A DNA stretch of 64,000 nt, taken from assembly GCF_001517085.1 (NCBI RefSeq), contig NZ_LRAC01000147.1, forward strand, positions 124,001 to 188,000. The letters run 5' to 3'. The stretch comes from Paenibacillus sp. DMB5 (lineage in GTDB: Bacteria; Bacillota; Bacilli; Paenibacillales; Paenibacillaceae). Under the pieces are notes generated by a model. The model worked only from the letters and a program-made list of their open reading frames with translations. It was not told the DNA's origin and did not search any database. Shown piece after piece: positions 9,255 to 18,707 of this stretch (positions are counted from its first letter, which is position 1; each line of letters starts with the position of its first letter). Made by a program: the position numbers and the translations under genes.

Positions 9255-11642
9255 TTATATTTGTGTATCATCTCCGGATACAGCCTGCAGGTTCAGCTCC
9301 GCAGCTGCAAGCCCTTCTGATACAGCACGTAATGTAATGGAACCGGTAAGAGCGGAAGTCTGGATCAAAGCCAGACACCAGCCGTTAAAGGCGCGGCGCA
9401 GGGAAGACTTGTCCGGCTCATGGCTGCTCGGATTCCCGTTGCCCACACCCAGCAAGGAACCGGCGCCGGTAACCTCAAAGCGGATCTCGTTATCAGCTGT
9501 CGGCACTATATTGCCATCCTTGTCCAGGACAGCAACGCGGACCGGGATCGTATCGGTTCCATCCGCCCGTGCTTCGTGCCGGTCAGGGATTAATTGAATC
9601 TGATGAGGCTGGCCGGCTGTTACAACAGATTTGCGGACAACCTCCTGTCCGCCGTGTTTCCCGACAGCTTCCAGCTGTCCCGGCTCGTAGATTACGTTCC
9701 AGGTCAGATAACCGTTTCTGTCTACCTGTTGTTCTCCCAGGCTCCTGCCGTTCAGATACAGCTCCACCGTGCCGGTATTGGAGAATACACGAACCTCGAC
9801 AGCCTTCCCTTCCGAGCCCGGCCAATTCCAGTGCGGCAGCACATGAACCATCGGCTCTTCCGTCCACACAGCCTTCATATAATAATAGCTGTCTTTCGGG
9901 AATCCGCAAGTATCCATCAGGCCGAAATGGGAATTGATACACGGCCACAGATAGGGTGTCGGCTCCCCCCGGTAATCAAAGCCTGTCCACATAAAGACCC
10001 CGGTTAAGAAGCGGTTATTCGCCAGATCTGTCCAGGCCTGCTGCGGAGTGCAGCCCCATGAAGGAATGTTTGTCCCGTATTCGGAGCAGTAGCCTCTTAC
10101 CGGATCATCTTCATATATCCCTCTGGTTGCGGTGTAACTTGCACATTCGCTTCCAATCATCAGACGTCCGGGATATTGCTCATGATCACGGATATCCAGA
10201 TGATCCCGGTGTCCATAGTTGTAGCCGGTGATCTCAACAACATCATTATAGCCATTTTCATTCCAGCCGTGGTTCATGGCAGCACAGGTCGGACGAGTCG
10301 GATCTATACGGCGTGTCGTATCCGCTAACGTCTTAAGGATCCGGGCCCCGGTTACGGTGCCTTCCAGTACCTCTTCATTCTCCATGCTCCAGATTATCAC
10401 GCTCGGATGGTTGCGGTCACGGTAAAGCAGACGTTCCAGCTGGCTTAAGCCATTCGGGCTGCTGTCCAGCTTGCGGTTCTCATCCATCACCAGCATTCCG
10501 ATCCGGTCGCAGATATCCAGCAGCTCGGGGGTTGGCGGATGATGTGCACTGCGGTAGGCATTGGAGCCCATCTCCTGCAGAAGCTTAAGTTTATATTCTA
10601 TCAGGCTATCAGGCAAGGCCACGCCAACGCCGGCAAAATCCTGATGGTTGCAAGTCCCTTTGATCACAAGCGGCTCACCGTTCAGGAAGAACCCCTCCTG
10701 CGGATCAAAACGGATACTGCGGATGCCGAACACTGTCTCATACCGGTCCAGCTCTTGTCCTTCATGGAGAACTATAGATACTGCCTTATACAAATACGGC
10801 GAATCAGGTCCCCAGAGCACAGGCTGTTCCACCTGGAAGCTCTGCTCAAGCTCCGTCTCGGTGAACCACTCGGCATAGGTATCTGCGGACTTGGCACAAA
10901 CCTGAGACCCGGAGCCGTCATAGATCACGGTTTGCAGAGACACCTGCAGCCCTTCCGTATAGTCATTGCGGATGCGTGTGCGGATATTTACTGTTGCCTG
11001 TTCTTTGGCAACTTCGGGTGTCGTTATGTACGTACCATATTCCGCCACATGCAGGAGGTCCATATTTTCCAGCCAGACATGCCGGTAAATGCCGCAGCCT
11101 TCGTACCACCAGCCCTCACATTCCGTTGCATCCACTTTAACCACGATAACATTTCTGCCTTCATCCCCGTAACGGAGCACATCCGATACATCATAACTGA
11201 ATCCGATATACCCGCCATGATGGCTGCCGATTAAATGGCCGTTGACCCACACCGTGCTGGTGCCGGACACCCCGTCGAAACGGATCAGCCATTTGCTTCC
11301 CGCTGCCTCTGCCGGCAGCTCAAACACCTTACGGTAAAAGCCGATCCCGCCGGGAAGATAGCCATGGCTCCCGTCTCTGGCTCCCAGATGCTCATCCTGG
11401 ACATACTGCTGCTCCACACACCAGTCATGCGGTACACTGACAGGGGACCAGTCCAGCTGCTGCTCGCCCATTCCTTTATCGTTAAACGCGATATCCAGCC
11501 ATTCCCCATCCTTGCGGATGCTTGCATCAGTAATCCCGCCTGTCATTCCGGCCTTTACCGCATAAGGAATCCGGATATCCCCTTTATGAAAGCTCCAATC
11601 CCGATCAAATTGTACTTTGCTTCTTCCTGTGCCACTATTCAC
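9255..11642 (-). CDS. GH2 beta-galactosidase
   Basis: Predicted cytoplasmic exo-enzyme (795 residues, no signal peptide) releasing galactose from imported beta-galacto-oligosaccharides. It shows the GH2 plan: N-terminal sugar-binding jelly roll, Ig-like domain, and a TIM barrel with acid/base Glu in IIWSMENEEV and nucleophile Glu in MIGSECASY. C-terminal Ig-like modules (DKDGNIVPTADNEIRF) resemble the DUF4982 and invasin-like tail common in Firmicutes GH2 enzymes. Start is GTG at 11642, with GGGAGG ten bases upstream. It is the first gene of the directon that continues into the sensor kinase. Beta-galactosidase is favoured by context; beta-glucuronidase or beta-mannosidase activity cannot be excluded from sequence alone. 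Confidence 0.85.
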   Translation of the reverse strand: MNSGTGRSKVQFDRDWSFHKGDIRIPYAVKAGMTGGITDASIRKDGEWLDIAFNDKGMGEQQLDWSPVSVPHDWCVEQQYVQDEHLGARDGSHGYLPGGIGFYRKVFELPAEAAGSKWLIRFDGVSGTSTVWVNGHLIGSHHGGYIGFSYDVSDVLRYGDEGRNVIVVKVDATECEGWWYEGCGIYRHVWLENMDLLHVAEYGTYITTPEVAKEQATVNIRTRIRNDYTEGLQVSLQTVIYDGSGSQVCAKSADTYAEWFTETELEQSFQVEQPVLWGPDSPYLYKAVSIVLHEGQELDRYETVFGIRSIRFDPQEGFFLNGEPLVIKGTCNHQDFAGVGVALPDSLIEYKLKLLQEMGSNAYRSAHHPPTPELLDICDRIGMLVMDENRKLDSSPNGLSQLERLLYRDRNHPSVIIWSMENEEVLEGTVTGARILKTLADTTRRIDPTRPTCAAMNHGWNENGYNDVVEITGYNYGHRDHLDIRDHEQYPGRLMIGSECASYTATRGIYEDDPVRGYCSEYGTNIPSWGCTPQQAWTDLANNRFLTGVFMWTGFDYRGEPTPYLWPCINSHFGLMDTCGFPKDSYYYMKAVWTEEPMVHVLPHWNWPGSEGKAVEVRVFSNTGTVELYLNGRSLGEQQVDRNGYLTWNVIYEPGQLEAVGKHGGQEVVRKSVVTAGQPHQIQLIPDRHEARADGTDTIPVRVAVLDKDGNIVPTADNEIRFEVTGAGSLLGVGNGNPSSHEPDKSSLRRAFNGWCLALIQTSALTGSITLRAVSEGLAAAELNLQAVSGDDTQI

Positions 11643-11811
11643 TCTGCAAATACCTCCCGGTAAAATAATACTCTCATTGTAGAGGAGTTTTGCAGACTTC
11701 GGTTAGGACAATCCTATGAATGAATAGTACAAAATGAACATGCATTCCAACATAACACAAAATTAACGGGTCATATATACTTTCATGTCTGCCTATCCGG
11801 GCACACAAAGA

Positions 11812-11840
11812 CAGCACCGGCTGCTAATACACCGGTGCTG
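11812..11840 (-). terminator. Probable terminator after the polysaccharide deacetylase gene
   Basis: A 9-bp stem (CAGCACCGG / CCGGTGCTG) with an 11-base loop, 20 bases after the deacetylase stop codon. On the minus strand it is followed by TCTTTGTGTG, a weak T tail, so the call is moderate. Confidence 0.6.
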
Positions 11841-11860
11841 CTGTAGTAGATTGCAAAATG

Positions 11861-12691
11861 CTAGTATAACTGCACTGTCTTTCCAGGCGGAACCTCAACC
11901 GCATTACCGTCAGCAGAAACCCACACCGCCATAGCACTCGGGTTATACGCCTGGGTGCAGTCAACCGAGAATGTCAGCCTGCTGCAAGCCTCCATGTAAT
12001 GGATGATTTCAATATTTGTTGCGTACCAGACTTCTTCACGGTTGCTCATCTTTTGACTGAACTCTTCTATCCGCTCCCAGTTATCCTGCACATCAAATTC
12101 ATAACTGTGTCCCCATACATAGAACAAAGACAGCGACCCGAAACGGTCTAATAGGAAGGCTTCGGCCAGATTTATCAGCTCCGGATGGTTATGATGGCAG
12201 GTCGGGTGCCATTCATAGGGATTCTCCGGCAGATTAAACTTCAAATGCGAGTTAACCGTTCTGGCATACTCCAGCCCGCATGCTTTCAGCACCTCGATAA
12301 CCGCAGCATTATAAGCTCCATATGGGTAAGCCATTCCCGTCACCAGATAGCCGAATTTTTGCTCCAGGTTGCGCTTATCCTCTAATAGCTCAGTCAGCAT
12401 AAGCTCCCGCGGAAGGTCCGGAAGTACAGGATGAGTCAGGCTGTGAACGGCAATTTCGTGACCTTCATACAAGGCCTCCAGTCCTTCCTGATTCATCCGC
12501 CGGATCGTATGTCCATTATCCACCCAGAAGCTGCCTTCATGCTGAATGCCGGAATTCAAGTTAAACGTTGCTTTGAGATTGTACTTATTAAAAATTTCGA
12601 TCAGTCTTCTGTCCTGCTCCACACCATCGTCATAGCTTAATGTAAAGGCTTTCGTTTTACCGCCGGGCCATAGCTTGGTTCTCCGTTTCAT
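11861..12691 (-). CDS. Polysaccharide deacetylase (NodB/CE4 family)
   Basis: Predicted metal-dependent deacetylase, 276 residues. Motif 1 of CE4 is visible as TLSYDDGVEQD with the paired Asp, motif 2 as HSLTHP giving a metal-ligand His, and a later HSYEFD. There is no signal peptide or membrane helix, so it would act in the cytoplasm or be a degenerate relative. It stands alone between the galactan locus and an orphan gene, with its own terminator. In this setting deacetylation of imported acetylated oligosaccharides is plausible, but the substrate is not shown by the sequence. Confidence 0.82.
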   Translation of the reverse strand: MKRRTKLWPGGKTKAFTLSYDDGVEQDRRLIEIFNKYNLKATFNLNSGIQHEGSFWVDNGHTIRRMNQEGLEALYEGHEIAVHSLTHPVLPDLPRELMLTELLEDKRNLEQKFGYLVTGMAYPYGAYNAAVIEVLKACGLEYARTVNSHLKFNLPENPYEWHPTCHHNHPELINLAEAFLLDRFGSLSLFYVWGHSYEFDVQDNWERIEEFSQKMSNREEVWYATNIEIIHYMEACSRLTFSVDCTQAYNPSAMAVWVSADGNAVEVPPGKTVQLY

Positions 12692-12729
12692 TGGGGGCTC
12701 CTTTTATCATTTTAGATAATAAAGTACGT

Positions 12730-13104
12730 TTACCAAAGCGCAATTCCTACCTTGTCTTGTTCTCTAAGCGCAATCTTGATCATCTCTAGGGCATTTCCAA
12801 CTCTAAATTCGATATAGTCTCTATCAAAACCTGTATGTTCTATAATAATATCTAAATGATCCATCATCATTATAAACTCATTTCTGAGTTTTTCTATGTC
12901 TTCATCAAATACATAAACGTTTGTTTCTTTTAACGAAGATACTAATTCGCATCCGAGCTCTTTAATTACGTCACTCCCCCATAGCGTTCTTCTACAGGAT
13001 TCAACACCAAACAAATCATTATGCGATTCAGGTACCTGCGCTTCTAAATCCTCCGTGTCTACCGATACATCTCTCTTTGCAATTATACTAACAATCAGAC
13101 TCAT
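12730..13104 (-). CDS. Small AT-rich orphan protein of unknown function
   Basis: I do not recognise this 124-residue protein. It starts at an ATG preceded by AGAGGGGG at a good distance, so translation is credible. It is acidic and predicted soluble, with an extended N-terminal beta strand (LIVSIIAKRDVSV) and a predicted helical second half (IEKLRNEFIMMMDHLDIII). No signal peptide or membrane helix is visible. The DNA is clearly richer in A and T than the sugar-utilisation genes on either side, which suggests separate acquisition. Small acidic orphans of this kind can be immunity proteins of toxin systems, but no toxin gene is next to it, so this is only a suggestion. Confidence 0.6.
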   Translation of the reverse strand: MSLIVSIIAKRDVSVDTEDLEAQVPESHNDLFGVESCRRTLWGSDVIKELGCELVSSLKETNVYVFDEDIEKLRNEFIMMMDHLDIIIEHTGFDRDYIEFRVGNALEMIKIALREQDKVGIALW

Positions 13105-13227
13105 ATAATCCCCCTCTCTTCCGCAATTTTAAGCGAAGCAGCTGAGTAACCAATATTATCCTTATCACTTATAAAATAAAATAGCCATTTATCTTTTCAT
13201 AACAGAGAAATCAGACTATGATTCAAT

Positions 13228-13246
13228 TATAATGAAAGCGTATACC
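13228..13246 (+). promoter_or_regulatory. -10 element with overlapping CcpA-like (cre) site before the hydrolase gene
   Basis: TATAAT at 13228-13233 is a perfect -10. It is overlapped by ATGAAAGCGTATACC (13232-13246), which matches 14 of 15 positions of the cre consensus WTGNAANCGNWNNCW. A site on the transcription start would fit repression by CcpA. No convincing -35 was found. The -10 covers the first in-frame ATG (13232), which argues that translation starts later, at 13271. Confidence 0.45.
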
Positions 13247-13270
13247 TTACATATGGAGGGCGATTTTAAG

Positions 13271-14455
13271 ATGCACACAAACATTGCAGAGCATGAGTTC
13301 AGCTGTACCCGGGACGGGTTAACGATTCGCGGAAGAGCATTTATACCGGCAGGAGATCACCTTCCGGCCATTATTGTCAGCCATGGATTCGGCGGCAATT
13401 CTAAGGATCTCTATACATACTGCCAGACCTTGGCTTCTTGGGGCTATGCGGCATTTTGTTTTGATTTTTGCGGCGGCAGTGCTCCCGGACTAGGTACTAG
13501 TGACGGAGCAACCACAGAGATGACCGTGCTGACCGAATGCGAGGATCTGATGGCCGTTATGGATTACGTTAAAGGTCTGGATGCTGTTGATGCTGATAAA
13601 ATAACGCTTATGGGCTTCAGCCAGGGCGGGTTCGTCTCGGCACTGGCCGCAGCCAAGCGCCCGGATGAGATCGAAGCGCTGATACTCATTTACCCTGCAC
13701 TCTGTATACCGGATCATGCCCGCCAGGGTGCTCTGGCCGGCGCCTCCTATGATGTCAATGATGTGCCTGAGGTAATCGACTGCGGACATATGCAGATCAG
13801 TAAAAGGTTCCATGACGCTGTAGTTGAGATGGACCCGTTCGAAAAGATCGTCTCCTACAAAGGCCCTGTCTTGCTGATGCACGGAACGGCTGATCAGGTT
13901 GTACCTTATACTTACGCTGTTAAAGCCCAGGAAGCCTATGCGCCGGGGCAATGTCACCTGCAGCTGATTCAGGAGGCAGGGCATTCCTTTACCGAAACAC
14001 AAAGTGCCAGTGCCTTGGTTTCGATACAGCAGTTTTTGCTCGGTAAAAAAGAGATTTTAACCATTAGGGTCCAGATTACAGGTTCGGAGGGCCGCAAGGA
14101 GGAAGGTTCGCACAAGCAGATTGCGGTTCTTTTTACGGGAAACAGTGACAGCACCTGTTTCACAGGGACTATTTTACCGGGGGCTGAGGATGTGCAGGAG
14201 TATACCGATGGTCAATTAATCAGCATGAGGGCCGACTATACTTTGGAAGGATCGGATCTTACGGGTGAGGAGTGCCGGATACATATTATCAACCAGAACG
14301 TGAACGGCGAATGGAAGCCTGCCATCGAAACTGACAGCAAGGCACTGGCTTTTCTGAATCAGGAGGATTTGACCGCAGTGCTGGAAGGATATACAGACGG
14401 GCTAACTGTACGGATCTATTCGGCAGTGCCCGGAACATTTAGTGCTTCCCGTTAA
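13271..14455 (+). CDS. Alpha/beta hydrolase fused to a DUF3237-like C-terminal domain
   Basis: Cytoplasmic serine hydrolase, 394 residues from the start chosen here. The alpha/beta-hydrolase core (about 1-260) has oxyanion segment SHGFGG, nucleophile Ser117 in GFSQGG, Asp208 in HGTADQVVP and His238 in AGHSF, resembling BAAT/dienelactone-hydrolase-like esterases. Residues about 265-390 form a second beta-rich domain (TIRVQITG, FTGTILPGAEDVQ, ADYTLEGSDL, IHIINQN) resembling DUF3237, usually a stand-alone protein. ATG 13271 is preferred over 13232 because GGAGGG lies 10 bases before it and the earlier ATG falls in the -10 box. It is the only plus-strand gene in the first 41 kb, followed by a strong hairpin. 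An ester-removing role on plant glycans is possible but not demonstrated. Confidence 0.8.
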   Translation: MHTNIAEHEFSCTRDGLTIRGRAFIPAGDHLPAIIVSHGFGGNSKDLYTYCQTLASWGYAAFCFDFCGGSAPGLGTSDGATTEMTVLTECEDLMAVMDYVKGLDAVDADKITLMGFSQGGFVSALAAAKRPDEIEALILIYPALCIPDHARQGALAGASYDVNDVPEVIDCGHMQISKRFHDAVVEMDPFEKIVSYKGPVLLMHGTADQVVPYTYAVKAQEAYAPGQCHLQLIQEAGHSFTETQSASALVSIQQFLLGKKEILTIRVQITGSEGRKEEGSHKQIAVLFTGNSDSTCFTGTILPGAEDVQEYTDGQLISMRADYTLEGSDLTGEECRIHIINQNVNGEWKPAIETDSKALAFLNQEDLTAVLEGYTDGLTVRIYSAVPGTFSASR

Positions 14456-14532
14456 AGGAGGCTGGATGTTTGGAGCGCGCTGCGGTCTAGGATGAAGCTG
14501 AGCGGCATGTCCGTTAGACGTTTGAAATGTGG

Positions 14533-14560
14533 AAGACCCCGGGTCCATTCCCGGGGTCTT
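14533..14560. terminator. Hairpin between convergent genes
   Basis: A perfect 11-bp GC-rich stem (AAGACCCCGGG / CCCGGGGTCTT) with a 6-base loop. It lies between the plus-strand hydrolase and the 3' end of the minus-strand GH10-GH43 gene. Neither side has a strong T run, but the position and stem strength suggest it serves both genes. Confidence 0.65.
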
Positions 14561-14605
14561 GTTGGCATAGCTGTATGAAGTGCATGGCTCACTAAAGCAT
14601 TACTA

Positions 14606-17600
14606 TTAAGAAAATTGCCAGCGGTATAACTGCAGCAGCCTTTTCCCGCCTTCTCCGCGGAATACAAAATACAGGTCGTGGATCCCCTCTGCTTCAGCAA
14701 CCTCTGCCGTCCATTCGGCTGCCTTCTTTGACCCGGCTGCTACCTTCACTGTGCCGATCAGTTTTCCGTCCGGCTGGTCCAGCCGCAGTTCGATGATGGA
14801 CGGCTGATCACCGCCTGCAGCGGACACCGTAATCGCCGAAGCGCCCGGTTGCCCGAAATCGACACCAGCCAGACCGGTCCAGCTTCCGTCTGTAAGTGCG
14901 GTTACGACGCGCTCATTCACTGCTTCACCGCTGGAGGATACAGGGGGCTCAACCGCTATGCCTGCGTTCCAGGCAGACGTTGCCGCTGGTACAGACTGAT
15001 ACGGATTAAAGAATTGAATGGCACTTACGCCTTCATAGTTAGCCTCAATCTCCTGAATGGCGCCATCCGCATCGCTGAAGCGTACTTCATTTAAATGAGT
15101 GGAGCGGTACCCTTGTGGAACCCCCAGCGCTTTGGACAAGGTCTGGGCATGATACGCGATATACCATTTGTCATGAAACGCAAAAATCGAATGATGGTTG
15201 TTACCGCCAACGCCAAAGAAATGGCCGGGATTTTTGAGAATTGTGCCGCGGTATGTCCATGGACCCATCGGATGGTCACTGGTCATATAGGCAATTTCAC
15301 CGGCAGGCGGACTGCCTTCCGGACGTTCTCCGCTGAAGAAATTGGAGCAATACGTAAAATAATACCGGCCGTCATATTTATTGATGCCTGCATCTTCAAA
15401 CAGAAACGGAGCCGGAATAGGCTTGGCTTCACCCACAACACTGATCATATCCGGTCCCAGTTCCATCACACGGGCGGTATTCGGCCACTCCTCCTTGCCT
15501 TCCGGAATCCCGCCTCCAAAATAAATATACGCTTTGCCGTCATCGTCGACGAATACCGCCGGATCGAACAGCCAGGTCACATCTTCTACTCCCGGCACTG
15601 AACGCAGAATGAGCGCTTTGCCCAGCGGGTCCACCCACGGTCCTTCCGGGCTGTCGCTGGTCAGTACACCAATTCCGCTGGCATTATTGGCGAAGTACAG
15701 AAAAAACTTGTCTTTACCGTCTATCACCTTATGCACGGCTGCAGGTGCCCAGGATTGGGTGGCCCATTTGGCTGCGCCTTCAGAGCGGGCAGCCACAATT
15801 TCGCCATGATCGGTCCAGTTCATCAGATCATCGGACGAAATCACCGTAATCTTATTGATATTGCCATAGGTGTTATCCTTAACCTTCCCTGAGTCGTCGT
15901 ACTCTAGAACGTCATTGGTCATATACAAGTAGACCCGGTCTTTATACACCAGCGCATACGGATCGGCTCCAAATTTATAAGAGACGAGCGGATTGCCTTG
16001 GCCGGGCTCTTTTCCGGTTGCCTTCATGATTCCATTATCTTTTTTGTTTAAAATATTCATAAATGTTCCTCCTAGAGTGTTAATTGAGGTATGGATCGGC
16101 CCATAATCTGCTCCCGGAACTTTGCCGGGGTCAACCAGAGCCCAATATGCATATTTGGCCTGCAGCTGTTCATCAAAGAGCAGCGGCCAGTTGTTACGGT
16201 TTACCGGAAAGGAACGCAGCCAGGTGTTCATATCGTCTTTGCCCCAGAAAATAACAGCGGTTAACCGGTCCTTATGCTTTACAAAGACATCGAAGATTTC
16301 CCGGTACCTGTGCGCCTGTGCAATTTGCAGCTCCTCGGAGAAGCTATCGTAGCTTTGTGAATCATTGGAATAGATGCTCATATCCATCTCTGTAATCTGC
16401 TGCTCAATTTCCAGATCTGCGAAGGCAGAAATCATTGAGTCAAGCTCTGCGACAGACGGATAAGTGAGGCTGATATGGTTCTGATGGCCGATCCCCTCTA
16501 CAGGCACCCCTTTGGCTTTCAGCCGCTGAATCAGGTCGACCAAATATTGCCGCTTATCGGGAATATGCGTGTTGTAGTCGTTGATGAACAGCCTGGCATC
16601 CGGATCAGCGGCATGTGCATATTCGAACGCCTTTTCGATATACTCTTCCCCAGCAATCTGGTACCATAGACTGTTACGAAGTCCTCCAGGCTGGTTGTCC
16701 CCAGGCTCAATCACTTCATTAACGACATCCCAGGCATAAATTTTGCCTTTATACCGGCCGACGACATTATCGATATGATTTTTCATCCTTGCAAACAGCA
16801 CTTCCTTGCTGACGAGATTGCCTGTGTCATCATGAATACCCAATCAGGGGTCTGGCTATGCCACACCAGGGTGTGACCCCGAAAGGCAATTCCATTATTG
16901 GCGGCAAAATCGGCAATCCGGTCTGCCCGGGTGAAGTTAAAGCTATTCTCCCTGGGTTCGGTTGCATCCCATTTCAGCTCATTACCGGGGGTCAAGCTGT
17001 TGAAATGCTTCTTTAGCAGCACAGCATCGGGACTTTCCGGGTCCATAACTTCATCGGCCAGCAGGGAGGTGCCCAGCTTGAAATCTCCGGCAAAAATATC
17101 CTGGAGCGCCGGAATATCCAGCTGAACCGAAGCTGACCCTGACTCCGGCTTTGGCTCCGGCTCTGGAGCCGGCTTTTGTCCGACCGTTATATCATCGACA
17201 TAAAACTCCAGGCCAGGATTGCTGCCGGCTGTAAGAGAGAGCTTCAGCTGCTCAAAAGAATGCAGCAGCTCGTATCTTCCCGAAAGCATGATCCACTCTC
17301 TGTCACTTGCCACCCCGGAAGTAATGAACTCCGAACTTTCATGGCCGTTCGTTGTCCGCTGGACCGTGAGGGCAACCGATGCTTCCGGGGTTCCGGCAGG
17401 CAGCCTGACCCAAGCGGTCAGGGTATAGAGCTCTCCCTTCTTGAGCAGCGGGGTAATATCCAGCTGCGGACCGTTCCAGCCTGCGGTTCTTCCGGCAACA
17501 TGCAGACCATAGCTGCTCTCATGCGCGGCTTCAGCGGTAACCGTCAGCTTCTCGTCTCCGCCCCGCCCATACCAGCCTTGCAATGTGCCGTCTTCAAAAT

Positions 17601-17784
17601 TGCGGATTGCCTGGCTGCTCGCAGCTTCCTGCGCGGTAATGGTCGGGGGAGAGGCAGCTTCCGGAGGATTCCGGCTTTCCTTTGTCCTCCCCGCAGCAAG
17701 CAACGCAGTAATTCCCGCAATAATGAACAAGAGCACGAGTGCACCCAGAATAATGGGTTGTCGAAGGTTCTTCTGTTTGATCAC
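14606..17784 (-). CDS. Membrane-anchored CBM-GH10 xylanase joined in frame to GH43-CBM6, interrupted by one frameshift
   Basis: Cell-surface xylan degradation. The N-terminus has a membrane helix (ILGALVLLFIIAGITALLA), then a CBM22/CBM4_9-like domain (RNFEDGTLQGWYGRGG), then GH10 with acid/base Glu in AWDVVNEVI and nucleophile Glu in QQITEMDMS. It runs on in frame into a GH43 beta-propeller (catalytic Asp in FGADPYALV, Glu in FLFEDAGI) and a C-terminal CBM6-like domain. The GH10 part is broken at about 16835: DWVF is followed by a wrong frame, and the next frame gives HDDTGNLVSKEV. One extra T restores it. GTG 17784, eight bases after GGAGG, is preferred over ATG 17799. The gene starts within 30 bases of the upstream ABC ATPase stop, so it is probably cotranscribed with that transporter. 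Confidence 0.85.
16058..16083 (-). promoter_or_regulatory. Internal ribosome binding site and ATG at the GH10/GH43 junction
   Basis: Inside the open frame joining GH10 to GH43, the minus strand reads AGGAGG, seven bases, then ATG (16060). A TAA stop (16081-16083) stands just before it in the neighbouring frame. The GH43-CBM6 part (14606-16060, 484 residues) could therefore be translated on its own as a cytoplasmic enzyme. The linker residues before the ATG (TSINTLGGTF) look like translated intergenic DNA rather than a designed linker. Confidence 0.6.
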
Positions 17785-17813
17785 ATCCCATTCCTCCATT
17801 GTTTGAAGTAGAC

Positions 17814-18704
17814 CTATCCATTTTTCTTTTGCGGCGGCAAGAGGACAATCCGTCCGTTCTCCAGCTCTACACGTACCTTATTGCTTCCTTTGAATTCCTC
17901 AGCATCCAGCAATCCCGCAGGAATCTGCAGCCGTCCGGCTTTATCGACAACAGCATATTCGATATGGCTTTCCTGTTCCAGAAGTAAGCTCTCCGCTTCC
18001 AGCCTTGCCAGCTCCTCAGCATAGGAGACCCGCCGAATCATTTCGGAGGATGTCATTCCGTCACGGATTTGCACGACCCGGTCCACCTTGCGCGCCAAAT
18101 GAGGATCATGGGTTACAATGACAACCGTAATTCCCATGGATTGATTCAGTGACCTGAACAGGTCCAGCACCTGATCGGAGGTTCGGGTATCCAGCGAGCC
18201 GGTAGGCTCATCGGCCAGCAGCAGCCGCGGATCATTGGCAAGAGCAATGGCGATAGCGACCCGTTGCTGCTCACCGCCGGAAAGCTGGCTCAGGGAATTC
18301 TTCATGCGGTCTTTCAGCCCGACAGATTCAAGCAAAGCTTCGGCCTTCGCCCGCCGCCGCTTGCCGCGCAGAAGAATGGGCAGCTCAACATTCTCAATGG
18401 CCGTCAAAAAAGGAAGCAGATTGCGCGCATTATTCTGCCAGACAAACCCGACGGTCTCCCGTTTGTACCGGACAAGATCCTTCTCCGAGAATCCAAGCAG
18501 ATCTTTCCCGTCGACCAGCAGTTTTCCTGCCGAAGGCTTATCGAGCCCGCCCAGCATGTTAAGCAGTGTCGACTTTCCGCTCCCGGAATTGCCGATAATC
18601 GCCATCAATTCCCCAGCCTCCACACGAAGATCCAATCCCTGCAGGGCAACAACCTCGAGATCAGAGGATTTATAGATTTTGACAAGTCCTTCACAATGAA
18701 TCAT
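17814..18704 (-). CDS. MacB/LolD-type ABC ATPase with an AbrB-like C-terminal domain
   Basis: ATPase subunit driving the FtsX-type permease encoded 3 bases upstream. It shows Walker A (GNSGSGKST), the Q-loop region (VGFVWQNNARN), signature LSGGEQQRV and Walker B LLLADEPTGSLD. The typical domain ends near residue 225. The remaining 70 residues hold a segment (VDKAGRLQIPAGLLD and VRVELENGRIVLLPP) that looks like a SpoVT/AbrB swapped-hairpin unit. That tail is not part of ordinary LolD-family ATPases. The gene sits directly before the surface xylanase gene. Confidence 0.85.
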   Translation of the reverse strand: MIHCEGLVKIYKSSDLEVVALQGLDLRVEAGELMAIIGNSGSGKSTLLNMLGGLDKPSAGKLLVDGKDLLGFSEKDLVRYKRETVGFVWQNNARNLLPFLTAIENVELPILLRGKRRRAKAEALLESVGLKDRMKNSLSQLSGGEQQRVAIAIALANDPRLLLADEPTGSLDTRTSDQVLDLFRSLNQSMGITVVIVTHDPHLARKVDRVVQIRDGMTSSEMIRRVSYAEELARLEAESLLLEQESHIEYAVVDKAGRLQIPAGLLDAEEFKGSNKVRVELENGRIVLLPPQKKNG

Positions 18705-18707
18705 TGC

